The notes below the pieces were generated by a model that worked only from the letters and a program-made list of their open reading frames with translations, did no database searches and was not told the DNA's origin. Of a DNA stretch of 42,098 nt, positions 31,388 to 39,318 are shown piece after piece. The first letter of the stretch is position 1; the number at the start of each line of letters is the position of its first letter. Origin of the DNA: an uncultured Dialister sp. (GTDB taxonomy: Bacteria > Bacillota > Negativicutes > Veillonellales > Dialisteraceae); assembly GCA_934193095.1 (NCBI GenBank), contig CAKPUX010000012.1, positions 1 through 42,098 on the forward strand, written 5' to 3'. The translations under genes and the position numbers were made by a program.

Positions 31388-33367
31388 ATGAGTTCGGAAA
31401 AAGAACCATTGACCATGGAAAGCGTGCAGCAGGACATGCAGTGTCTGCGGAAGGTTTTTTCCATGGTACGTCTTGTCAAGGCTACGCAGCCCAAAGGCAG
31501 GGATACTGCAAGCACCCTTGGGCTTTCGCCATGTGACGATGACAGCCGCGAGAGCCCTTGTGAATTCTGCGCCCCAAAGGGCCAAGGGACTGTCTTGACC
31601 AAGAAAGGCACGCATCTCCACTTCCAGATCATTGATGGCAAGATGTACCAGATCTTTGTGAAACCGCTCACGATCGAAGGCGTGCCTTACGTGCTGGAAA
31701 TGCTGAAACACATCGATAACACCGACCTCTTCCTTGCAGAAGGCTATGACCAGCTGATGTCCTTCAGCCAGCAGCTCTACATCGATGCCCTGACCGGCGC
31801 GTACAACCGCCGTTTCTGGGAAGATAAAATGAAGAGTTTCTCAGGCATTGCCGGTATCGCCTTGATCGACCTTGATGACCTGAAGCTCTATAATGACACC
31901 TTCGGCCACAGCGCAGGCGATGCTGCGCTGAAGGCGCTGGTACGGATCACGAAGAAATGCATCCGCCGCACAGACAAGCTCATCCGTTATGGCGGAGATG
32001 AATTTCTCCTCATCATGCCGAACGTCTCCTCCTCCATCTTCGGAGAAAAGCTCCGCACCATCAAAGAACACATCCATGAGGCAGAATTCCCCGATTTCCC
32101 CGGCCTTACGATCTCTGCCAGCATCGGCGGCACCATGCTCTACAACGGCAGCCTCGAAGAAGTCGTCTCCCGTGCTGACAAGCTCATGTACTATGCCAAG
32201 TCCTATAAAAATACGGTGGCCATGGACGACGAGGTGGAATATGAGAAGCAGCTGCTCGATGCCCCTGCCGCAAAGCCGCAAGTGCTCATCATCGATGACT
32301 CGGAGCTGAACCGGGACCTCCTCAAAGAAATGCTGCGCGATCGGTATGAAATTCTTGAAGCCGCAGATGGTGAAAAGGGGCTCGCTCTCCTCTATGAGCT
32401 CGGTACGAAGATCTCCCTCGTGCTTTTAGACGTCGTCATGCCGAAAGTCGGAGGCTTCGATGTGCTCGCCATCATGCAGAAGGAACGCTGGCTCGATGAC
32501 ATCCCCGTCATGATGATTTCCGCCGAAGACTCCCCTGCCTTCATTCAAAAAGCCTATGACATGGGCGCGTCCGACTATATCACCCGCCCCTTTAATATGA
32601 ACGTCGTCCGCCAGCGCTCGGACAATATCACCAAGCTGTATGCCAAGCAGCGCCGTCTTTTGAGCCTGGTGACGAGCCAGATCCAGGAAAAAGAACGAAA
32701 TAACCACATCATCATCAGCATCCTTTCCGAAGTCGTCGGTCTCAAAAACGGGGAAAGCCGCAAACACATCCTGAATGTCAGCCGCATCACTGAGCTCCTC
32801 TTATCGCGCGTCATGCAGCGCAGCAGCCGCTACCACCTCACATGGCAGGATGAAGCCCTCATCACGAATGCCGCCGCTCTCCACGACATCGGCAAAATCG
32901 GTATCGATGAGAAGATCCTGAACAAGCCCGGCAAGCTGACAAAAGAAGAATTCGAAATCATGAAGACGCACACCCTGATCGGCGCAAAGATGATCGAAAA
33001 TCTGGAAGGTTTTCAGGAAGAACCTCTTGTCAAGGTGACTTACGCCATCTGCCGCTGGCATCACGAACGCTGGGACGGACGCGGATACCCTGACGGCCTC
33101 AAGGGCGACGCCATCCCGATCTCTGCGCAGATCGTCTCCCTCGCCGACGTCTACGACGCCTTGACCAGCAAGCGCGTCTACAAGGATGCCTTCGCTCACG
33201 AAAAAGCCATCCGAATGATTCTCGATGGAGAATGCGGCCTCTTCAACCCGCTCCTTTTGGACTGTCTACTGGACATCAAAGACCAGCTGAAGGAAGAACT
33301 GCAGAAAAACAGCACCAGTCTTGACATCCTTCCAAAAATCCCGGAGGGGATCGTCAAGGACTTATGA
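31388..33367 (+). CDS. GGDEF-REC-HD-GYP cyclic-di-GMP turnover protein
   Basis: 659 residues, cytosolic. An N-terminal region (1-125) with Cys19, Cys49, Cys58 and Cys61 may sense metal or redox. The GGDEF cyclase domain (about 130-280) has intact YGGDEF (201-206) and an RxxD inhibition site (193-196). A receiver domain (about 297-415) has phospho-acceptor Asp348 in LVLLDVVMPK, but the usual invariant Lys is Arg400 (YITRPF). An HD-GYP phosphodiesterase domain (about 440-640) has ALHDIGKIGI (HD at 499-500) and HHERWDGRGYPDG. Both making and breaking of c-di-GMP look possible, probably switched by phosphorylation. An Hpt protein gene follows. ATG 31388 lies after GGAGAGGAG. Confidence 0.94.
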   Translation: MSSEKEPLTMESVQQDMQCLRKVFSMVRLVKATQPKGRDTASTLGLSPCDDDSRESPCEFCAPKGQGTVLTKKGTHLHFQIIDGKMYQIFVKPLTIEGVPYVLEMLKHIDNTDLFLAEGYDQLMSFSQQLYIDALTGAYNRRFWEDKMKSFSGIAGIALIDLDDLKLYNDTFGHSAGDAALKALVRITKKCIRRTDKLIRYGGDEFLLIMPNVSSSIFGEKLRTIKEHIHEAEFPDFPGLTISASIGGTMLYNGSLEEVVSRADKLMYYAKSYKNTVAMDDEVEYEKQLLDAPAAKPQVLIIDDSELNRDLLKEMLRDRYEILEAADGEKGLALLYELGTKISLVLLDVVMPKVGGFDVLAIMQKERWLDDIPVMMISAEDSPAFIQKAYDMGASDYITRPFNMNVVRQRSDNITKLYAKQRRLLSLVTSQIQEKERNNHIIISILSEVVGLKNGESRKHILNVSRITELLLSRVMQRSSRYHLTWQDEALITNAAALHDIGKIGIDEKILNKPGKLTKEEFEIMKTHTLIGAKMIENLEGFQEEPLVKVTYAICRWHHERWDGRGYPDGLKGDAIPISAQIVSLADVYDALTSKRVYKDAFAHEKAIRMILDGECGLFNPLLLDCLLDIKDQLKEELQKNSTSLDILPKIPEGIVKDL

Positions 33368-33370
33368 CAA

Positions 33371-33610
33371 GTCGCTGGTGACTGGTGACTGGTGACTAGG
33401 GACTAGGGATTAGGGATTAGGGATTAGGGTTTAGGGTTTAGGGTTTAGGGGTTAGGGACTAGATTTGCGATACGAGAAAACCGCTAGTTTCAAACCTCCG
33501 CGGCGCTTCCCTATTATTTTGCGCCGCACTATCCCCCACTACCTATAGACCTATAGAACCTGCTGAACCTCTTTGGCAAACAATCAAGGGACGACACGCC
33601 CCGCGGGCTA
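33371..33610. repeat. Composite element with a 12-unit telomere-like heptamer array
   Basis: Twelve exact 7-bp steps at 33378-33461: GTGACTG (2), GTGACTA, GGGACTA, GGGATTA (3), GGGTTTA (3), GGGGTTA, GGGACTA. Then GCGGCGC...GCGCCGC (about 33500-33528), a 9-mer remnant and the CAATCAAGGGACGACACGCC tail. Confidence 0.92.
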
Positions 33611-33630
33611 ATCATATAAGGAGAATCTCA

Positions 33631-33981
33631 ATGAATATCGAAGCATGCTACAACAAAATGGGCGCTGACTACGCCGAAGTAAAGAGCCGCCTCCCGAGCG
33701 ACGCCTTCATCAAGCGCTTTGCGCTGAAATTCTTAGACGACCCCACCTTCGCACTGCTGGAAAAGAACCTCTCTGAAGAAAATGTGGATGAGGCCTTCCG
33801 CGCAGCTCACACGCTGAAGGGCATCACGCAGAACCTCGGCTTCAGCCAGCTCTCACCTCTGGCAATAGAGATCACAGAAATCCTCCGCGCCGGTACCATG
33901 GACGGCGTAGACAACCTTTTCCCGCAGCTGAAAGAAAAATATGATATGACCGTCGCCTGCATCAAAGAAGTGGACGAATAG
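33631..33981 (+). CDS. Hpt (histidine phosphotransfer) domain protein
   Basis: A 116-residue single-domain phosphotransfer protein. The phosphorylatable His60 is in FRAAHTLKGITQNLG, the standard Hpt motif, within a predicted four-helix bundle. ATG 33631 follows AAGGAG. It has no kinase or receiver of its own. Placed just after the GGDEF-REC-HD-GYP gene, it is the natural candidate to pass phosphate to or from that receiver domain; the pairing is inferred from adjacency. The two genes are separated by a 260-bp repeat, so co-transcription is uncertain. Confidence 0.9.
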   Translation: MNIEACYNKMGADYAEVKSRLPSDAFIKRFALKFLDDPTFALLEKNLSEENVDEAFRAAHTLKGITQNLGFSQLSPLAIEITEILRAGTMDGVDNLFPQLKEKYDMTVACIKEVDE

Positions 33982-34042
33982 GATGTAGTAAAAGCGTTTT
34001 GGATCGTGGATGATTCAAAGCGTTTTTTATTTGCGACTTTTG

Positions 34043-34465
34043 TGACTAGTGACTAGTGACTAGGGACTAGGGATTAGGGATTGGGGATTGGGGATTGGGG
34101 ATTAGGCGTGACTAGTGACTAGGAGACATCAGACTCTCGTATCGTCATTTCGAGCGAAGCGAGAAATCTTTCTTGCAGACCGCTAAACGAAGGATGTGTG
34201 AAAGCAGAAATACGTAGCACCAAGGCGTCGTTTCCCTTCCGGTGCTTATGTGATACTGACCGCAGTGCAAGAAAGATCCCTCGGCTACGCTCGGGATGAC
34301 GACAGCGCGAAGCACTATCAAAATTCCGCGGCGCTTCATTATTTTATGCGCCGCACCACCATTTCGCATTTCTCATTTCTAATTTCTCATTCAGGCGAAG
34401 CTTTCAAATGGAATCAAAGGGCGAGCCGCCCCACGGGCTACCCCTGAACCCTGAACCCTCCATCG
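34043..34465. repeat. Composite repeats between hpt and the glycosyltransferase
   Basis: GTGACTA/GGGATTG heptamers (about 34043-34110), a TCATTTCGAGCGAAGCGAGAA palindrome (about 34145), its partner CCCTCGGCTACGCTCGGGAT (about 34279), GCGGCGC...GCGCCGC (about 34327-34354), CATTTCT/AATTTCT heptamers and TGAACCC heptamers. No gene is seen from 33982 to 34585. Confidence 0.8.
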
Positions 34466-34585
34466 ATTTTATCATTTCTTTAACTCCCGGCAATCCGCCA
34501 TACACACGCTGTCTTTATACTACTTATATATATATCTGAGTGTGCTATAATATAGCGTAGGCTTATGTGCCGTAACGGAGGAACC

Positions 34586-35542
34586 ATGATATCGATCGTA
34601 ACACCTGTGTATAATGAAGAAGGCAACGTCGTCTATTTCCATGACGAAGTGACAAAAGTCATGCAGACACTGGATATGGACTACGAGATCATCTACGTCA
34701 ATGATGGCTCGAAGGATCGCACCGACGAGCTGATTCACCAGCTGGCAGCCGGCGACCCGCATGTGCGGGCGCTGACCTTTGCGCGCAATTTCGGCCACCA
34801 GATCGCCATCACCTGCGGCATGGACTTTGCCATCGGAGACGCGGTCATCACGATGGATGGCGACATGCAGCACCCGCCGGCGCTCATCCCGAAGCTCATC
34901 GAGAAGTGGCAGGAAGGCTACGACATCGTGCAGACCATCCGCACCGCGACAGAAGATGCCGGTCCCATCAAGAAACTGACCTCAGCAGGCTACTACGCGG
35001 TGATCAATTCCATTTCCAATTCTCCCGTCGTCCCGGGCGGCTCCGACTTCCGTCTGATGGATCGCAAAGCGCTCGATGCCTTTCTGCGTTTCCGTGAACA
35101 TTCCCGCTTTATCCGCGGCATCGTAGGCGGCCTTGGCTTCAAGCAGTGTACCATCGAATTCGAAGCGCCCGCCCGCCACGCCGGTGTCTCGAAATTTTCC
35201 ATGAAAAAAATGCTGCACTTCGCGATGGACGGCATCATCACCAATTCCACCCTGCCGCTGCGTGTGGCATTCTATCTGGGTGTCCTCGCCGCTGTCGCGG
35301 GCATCCTCCTCATCCTTCATGTCCTCTACTGCGTCATGATGGACCAAGCCGTCCCCGGCTGGGCGACCATGACCATCCTCATCGCCATCTTCGGCAGTTT
35401 GAATCTCATGGGCCTCGGCATCATCGGCGAGTACCTCGGACGTATGTTTGAAGAAACGAGAAACCGCCCCCTCTACTGGCTCTCCGATGACACCGCCGCT
35501 CATCTCGATAATCCCTATCGCGTGAGCCATAAGGAGGAGTGA
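34586..35542 (+). CDS. Family 2 glycosyltransferase, polyprenyl-phosphate type
   Basis: 318 residues from the ATG at 34586 (MISIVTPVYNEEGN; CGGAGG upstream). A GT-A domain occupies about 1-230: YVNDGSKDRTDE, the DGDMQHPP block (DxD metal site) and RFREHSRFIRGIVGGLGF. Two C-terminal membrane spans follow (AFYLGVLAAVAGILLILHVL; MTILIAIFGSLNLMGLGII), then EYLGRMFEETRNRPLY. This layout is that of DPMS/GtrB/ArnC-like enzymes, which load a sugar onto undecaprenyl phosphate at the inner membrane. The sugar is unknown. It stands alone; a TATAAT lies at 34546-34551. Confidence 0.92.
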   Translation: MISIVTPVYNEEGNVVYFHDEVTKVMQTLDMDYEIIYVNDGSKDRTDELIHQLAAGDPHVRALTFARNFGHQIAITCGMDFAIGDAVITMDGDMQHPPALIPKLIEKWQEGYDIVQTIRTATEDAGPIKKLTSAGYYAVINSISNSPVVPGGSDFRLMDRKALDAFLRFREHSRFIRGIVGGLGFKQCTIEFEAPARHAGVSKFSMKKMLHFAMDGIITNSTLPLRVAFYLGVLAAVAGILLILHVLYCVMMDQAVPGWATMTILIAIFGSLNLMGLGIIGEYLGRMFEETRNRPLYWLSDDTAAHLDNPYRVSHKEE

Positions 35543-35544
35543 CG

Positions 35545-35990
35545 GAGAGTAGGGACTGGTGACTGGTGACTGGGGACTAGTAGCTAGGGATTAGGGATTA
35601 GGGTCTAGGGATTAGACGTTACGTCAGACGTCTGCCCTTCGGGCATCGCCATCATTTATACTCCGCGGCGCTCAGGATGACGAAATGCGCCGCCCCCCTT
35701 TGAACCTCTTGAACCTGCTGAACCTCTTTCACACACAATCAAGGGCGGCACGCCCCACGGGCTACCCCTGAAGTTTGAAAGCAGGGATGATTAGTGGCTA
35801 GGGATTAGGAGCCTCGAGTGACTAGTGACTGAAATGCCACCTTCGGGCATCGCCACCATCTATACTCCGCGGCGCTTCCATATTTTTATGCGCCGCACCA
35901 ACCCCTTTGAACCCGTAGAACCCACAGAACCCGCTGAACCTCTTTCATACGCAATCAAGGAGCACCATGCCCCACGGGCTACCCCTCCCT
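35545..35990. repeat. Two composite elements in tandem before the RuBisCO-like gene
   Basis: First copy about 35553-35780, second about 35790-35990. Each has GTGACTG/GGGATTA heptamers, a CCTTCGGGCATCGCCA stretch, a GC hairpin, GAACCCGTA-type 9-mers and the CAATCAAGG tail. The second copy is open in the frame of the downstream gene, creating a false 66-residue extension. Confidence 0.8.
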
Positions 35991-36022
35991 CTATTTCCAT
36001 TTTTCCGAAAGGAGACTTCCTC

Positions 36023-37213
36023 TTGTCCAATACATCCTTTTTTGAAAGTGAATTGTTTTCTGAACTGACCGAAGACCTGCACCAGTCTTCGCGTTTTACT
36101 GCGACGTACCGCATCGCAGCCCCCACGTATGAAGAAGCGAAGAAGATCGCCTTTAGTATCGCCGTCGAGCAGACCGTCGAGTGTCCTTACGAGCTGGTGG
36201 CCGGCACACCGATCGCTGACTCCATTGTCGGCCAGATCGAAGATCTGAAGAAGGCAGAAGCCGGCGCATACTATGCGACGATCTCTTATGAGCCGGAGGC
36301 CGTCGGTGATGAGATGGCCGAGCTCCTCAATATGCTTTTCGGAAATACGAGCCTGCAGCCCGGTGTCCGCCTCATGTCTTTCGAGCTGCCCGAGACCATG
36401 TACAACAATTACCCGGGTCCGCGCTTTGGCAGAAGCGGTCTTCGCGACCTCTGCGGCGTGGCGCGCGGTCCGATCCTCATGTCAGCCATCAAGCCGCTCG
36501 GCAGATCTCCGAAAGAACTGGCGAAAATGGTCTATGACCTCGCGCTCGGCGGCTGCCCCATCATCAAGGACGACCACAGCCTCATGGACCAGCGCTATGC
36601 TCCATTCAAAGAACGTGTGCTCCAGTGCGTCATGGCACTGGCGGATGCCAAAGAGAAAACTGGCAAGAAGAGCATGTACATCGCGAACTGTACCACGGAT
36701 GGCTTGGGCTTCCTGGAACGTGCGTATCAGGCCAAGGAAATCGGAGCTGACGGCATCATGGCCGCCCCTGCCATCACCGGCTTCACCATGATCCGTGATC
36801 TCGCGCGGGATCCGGACTTCGGCCTGCCGATCTTCCTGCACCCCTGCTTCTCCGGTCCGCAGGTCCTCTCGCAGGATGCGGGCATTTCCCCCTTCTGCTA
36901 CTATGGCCAGCTCTCCCGACTCGCCGGCGCAGATGCGGTCATCTTCACCAGCTTCGGCGGTCGCTTCTCCTTCTCGCAGGATACCTGCCAGAAGATCGCG
37001 GAAGGCACCGAGTCGAAGATGGCAGACCTTCGGACAAGCTTCCCTGTCCCCTCCGGCGGCATGCGCTGGCAGCTCTTCAAGGAAATGGTCCGCATCTACG
37101 GTCCCGATACCATCTTCCTCGTAGGCGGCGCTCTTCAGACAGAAGGCCCCGACCTCACCGCGAATACGAAATTCTTCCTCGAAAAGCTCGCGGAAGCGGC
37201 GGGAGAGAAGTGA
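36023..37213 (+). CDS. RuBisCO-like protein (form IV family)
   Basis: 396 residues from a TTG at 36023, chosen because GAAAGGAGA ends 8 bp upstream; translation further upstream is repeat sequence. The RuBisCO large-chain fold is clear: GRSGLRDLCGVARGPILMSAIKP (136-158), LALGGCPIIKDDHSLMDQRYAPF (173-195), then SGG (344-346) and VGGA (367-370). Catalytic residues are altered. Lys157 (equivalent to Lys175) and the carbamylation lysine Lys182 are kept, but Lys177 is Leu159, Glu204 is His185, and His294-Arg295 is His273-Pro. It therefore cannot be a CO2-fixing RuBisCO. The known roles of relatives are enolase, isomerase or decarboxylase reactions on phosphorylated sugars. No methionine-salvage neighbours are present, so the reaction is unknown. 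Confidence 0.9.
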   Translation: MSNTSFFESELFSELTEDLHQSSRFTATYRIAAPTYEEAKKIAFSIAVEQTVECPYELVAGTPIADSIVGQIEDLKKAEAGAYYATISYEPEAVGDEMAELLNMLFGNTSLQPGVRLMSFELPETMYNNYPGPRFGRSGLRDLCGVARGPILMSAIKPLGRSPKELAKMVYDLALGGCPIIKDDHSLMDQRYAPFKERVLQCVMALADAKEKTGKKSMYIANCTTDGLGFLERAYQAKEIGADGIMAAPAITGFTMIRDLARDPDFGLPIFLHPCFSGPQVLSQDAGISPFCYYGQLSRLAGADAVIFTSFGGRFSFSQDTCQKIAEGTESKMADLRTSFPVPSGGMRWQLFKEMVRIYGPDTIFLVGGALQTEGPDLTANTKFFLEKLAEAAGEK

Positions 37214-37400
37214 CTAGTGACTGGTAGCTAGGGATTAGGGATTAGGATCCCCCCAACTGAACAGCCCCTTGAAGAAGGGGCGCGCCGAAGGCGCAGGATA
37301 GAGTGCTCCGCAGGGGCACAATTCACCATAGCGGTATATCGCTCATTTGCACTGAACCTTTTACCTGCCATCCCATATCTTCATTTACCATACCTCATTT
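37207..37400. repeat. Heptamers and R290-like hairpins after the RuBisCO-like gene
   Basis: TGACTAG, TGACTGG, TAGCTAG, GGATTAG units start at the stop codon; then CCCCTTGAAGAAGGGG and GCGCCGAAGGCGC hairpins related to those in R290. Confidence 0.65.
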
Positions 37401-37563
37401 AAGGAAACGCTGATTCAATCACAGAGTCAGATCCTACAAGAAGTTTTATACATAGCTTCGTCATAGCCTTCCTTACATAGCTCGCTATTCGCGTCAGGTT
37501 ATTCCTCGCTATGTATAAAACTTCAAGAGTAAAATCTGACAACGATTGAATCAGTGTTTCCTT
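37401..37563. repeat. P163 palindrome, copy 3
   Basis: Exactly 163 bp. Arms GAAGTTTTATACATAGC/GCTATGTATAAAACTTC differ in sequence from copies 1, 2 and 4 but remain complementary; the core TAGCTCGCTATTCGCG is conserved. Confidence 0.9.
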
Positions 37564-37564
37564 A

Positions 37565-37861
37565 AAAAGGCGATGTGAAATAACGATCATCTCATTTTCG
37601 CGTTCAATCTGCCGCGGGGGATTTGCAGCTCTCATAGGAGTGACCAGGAAACCTTATCCCAGCTGTCTTTCATGCCATAGTCACCCTATCCGCCCCTGCG
37701 GGGCACCTTCCCCTAGAGGGGAAGGCTGCGATACGAGAATACCATCTTCTAAAAAAAGGCGGCGAAGCCGCCACGAGAACCTTGAACCCTGAACCAAATG
37801 AAAGCAAAGTAAAAAGGGGCTGTGAAGAAATGAGGATTCATTTCTTCACAGCCCCTTTTTT
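37565..37861. repeat. R290 repeat block, right copy
   Basis: Intact copy abutting P163 copy 3, with hairpins CCCCTGCGGGG, CCCCTAGAGGGG and GGCGGCGAAGCCGCC and the terminal terminator that ends the MFS gene. Confidence 0.9.
37811..37861. terminator. R290 terminator, serving the MFS gene
   Basis: Same AAAAAGGGGCTGTGAAGAAA hairpin as at 419-470, ending at the MFS stop codon. Confidence 0.88.
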
Positions 37862-39086
37862 ATTTCCGCCCCTTCCACGCAAGAACCCAGGATAAGGCAA
37901 AAGCCACGGCGAGCATGGCAGAAAAGAGATGGAGCGTCGCTGCATAGCCTCCCGTCGTTTCCTTCATGAAAGAAAGGAGAAGAGGCCCCGCGACACCTGC
38001 CATGCCCCAGGCGGTCAGGATGGAGCCGTGAATAGAGGCGAGCTGCTTCACGCCGAAGAGATCGGATAGGAAGGCAGGCATGCAGGAGAAGCCGCCGCCG
38101 TAGCAGGAGATCACGGCGAGTACCAGTATCTCGAAGAGAAGCGCATCACTGACATGGGCAAGTGCATAAAAAGCGAAGACCTCGAACGCAAAGAAGATCA
38201 TGTAGGTCACGCCGCGGCCGATCCAGTCGGAGACGGATGCCCAAAGGATACGGCCGGCGCCATTCACGATGCCGATGATACCGACAAGGGAGGCTGCCTC
38301 GGCCGCGCTCATGCCGATGATCTCCTGCGCCATGGGCGAAGCCACGGCCAGAAGACCGATGCCGCAGGTGATATTCGTGAAGAAGATCCACCACAGCACA
38401 TACCACTTCCATGTGTGCATGGCTTCTTTGCGCGTGAGACCTTTGGCCTGAGCTGTCTTTTCCCCATCCTTTCGGATCTCTTCCTCAAGCACCTCTTCCA
38501 AAAGCATCGGGATCTCCCCCTTCTTCGGCGCACGGATGTAGGAGGCGGAAAGGATCATGACCAGCGCATAGGCAGCGGCGAGGATGAGGAAATTCTCCGT
38601 GAGCCCGAAGCGATCGACAAGATAGCGCATGGCAGGGCCTGCGATGAGCGATGCGAAGCCGAACCCCATGATGGCCAGCCCCGTCGCAAAGCCGCGATGC
38701 CGGGGAAACCATTTCACAAGCGTAGAGACAGGCGTGATATAGCCCGTGCCAAGACCAATGCCCCCGATGGCTCCGTAGAAGAGATAGAGCAGGAAAGCGG
38801 ACTGACAGTGAACCGCCGCCGCTGTCCCAAGGAGACCCGTACTGAAAAAGACGGCAGAGACCATCCCGCTCCGGGACGGCCCCAGCCGCTCGACCAGAGG
38901 GCCTAAGAAGCCTGCCGAAAGCCCCAGAAACAGGATCGCGATCGAGAAGGCCCATGTTGTCGCAGAGAGCGAGAGCCCCATCGTCTCCATCACAGGGCGC
39001 GTCAGGACGCTCCATGCATACACACTTCCGATAGACATGTGGATTCCCACGGCCGCCAGGGCCGTGAGCCAGCGATTTCTTTTCAT
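37860..39086 (-). CDS. MFS transporter, oxalate/formate antiporter (OFA) family
   Basis: 408 residues from the ATG at 39086 (MKRNRWLTALAAVGIHMSIGS), preceded by GGAGGG; an upstream in-frame ATG lies inside the riboswitch and is rejected. Twelve membrane spans with the OFA-type first helix (SIGSVYAWSVLTRPV), GGIGLGTGYITPVSTLVKWFP (about 112-132) and HRGFATGLAIMGFGF. A central cytoplasmic loop contains EEVLEEEIRKDGEKTAQAKG. OFA members carry oxalate, formate, lactate or other small carboxylates. Control by a ZTP riboswitch would suit a carboxylate feeding one-carbon metabolism, for example formate; the substrate is an inference. Confidence 0.88.
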   Translation of the reverse strand: MKRNRWLTALAAVGIHMSIGSVYAWSVLTRPVMETMGLSLSATTWAFSIAILFLGLSAGFLGPLVERLGPSRSGMVSAVFFSTGLLGTAAAVHCQSAFLLYLFYGAIGGIGLGTGYITPVSTLVKWFPRHRGFATGLAIMGFGFASLIAGPAMRYLVDRFGLTENFLILAAAYALVMILSASYIRAPKKGEIPMLLEEVLEEEIRKDGEKTAQAKGLTRKEAMHTWKWYVLWWIFFTNITCGIGLLAVASPMAQEIIGMSAAEAASLVGIIGIVNGAGRILWASVSDWIGRGVTYMIFFAFEVFAFYALAHVSDALLFEILVLAVISCYGGGFSCMPAFLSDLFGVKQLASIHGSILTAWGMAGVAGPLLLSFMKETTGGYAATLHLFSAMLAVAFALSWVLAWKGRK

Positions 39087-39192
39087 CAAAAAATCCCTCC
39101 ATTTTGAAATGAAGGGAAATCCGCACGCTCCCGTCTCTGCGATGCCATGCATCAGGCATCGCAGGGAAACGAAAACCGCCTGAGCAGATTTC

Positions 39193-39272
39193 CCTGCCCA
39201 GACGGTCGGCTTTTTCATGAGGCCCGCAGTCCACGTGGTTCATTCCACCTATTTCCGTCAGTTCCGCGGCTC
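39193..39272 (-). promoter_or_regulatory. ZTP (pfl) riboswitch upstream of the MFS gene
   Basis: On the minus strand GAGCCGCGGAACTGACGG, then GGTGGAATGAACCAC and GTGGACTGCGGGCCTC form the first subdomain: GAG-CCGC pairs with GCGG-CCTC around the internal stem. AAGCCGACCGTCTGGGCAG (about 39193-39211) is the diagnostic second-subdomain motif, close to GCCGCCCGCCUGGGC of characterised ZTP riboswitches. Downstream AGGGAAATC/GATTTCCCT and a GCGATGCC/GGCATCGC hairpin offer alternative pairings near GGAGGGA, so translational or attenuation control is possible. Confidence 0.82.
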
Positions 39273-39289
39273 ATCTATATTGTATATCT

Positions 39290-39318
39290 AGCCTAGCATG
39301 GACAGGAAGGATTGTCAA
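39290..39318 (-). promoter_or_regulatory. Promoter of the riboswitch-MFS transcript
   Basis: Minus-strand TTGACA (39313-39318), 17-bp spacer, TAGGCT (39290-39295). Confidence 0.6.

Noticed and set aside
33399..33461. True telomere or chromosome end
   Set aside because: The array is internal, flanked by genes on both sides, and units drift in sequence. Only the resemblance to TTTAGGG is real.
35825..36022. 66-residue N-terminal extension of the RuBisCO-like protein
   Set aside because: It is a translation of a composite repeat (EPVEPTEPAEP comes from GAACCCGTA-type 9-mers). A good ribosome site supports the TTG at 36023.
36023..37213. Carbon-fixing RuBisCO
   Set aside because: Lys177, Glu204 and Arg295 equivalents are replaced, and no phosphoribulokinase or small subunit is present.
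39087..39218. 44-residue N-terminal extension of the MFS transporter
   Set aside because: Its ATG lies inside the ZTP aptamer; GGAGGG and the first transmembrane segment support the start at 39086.
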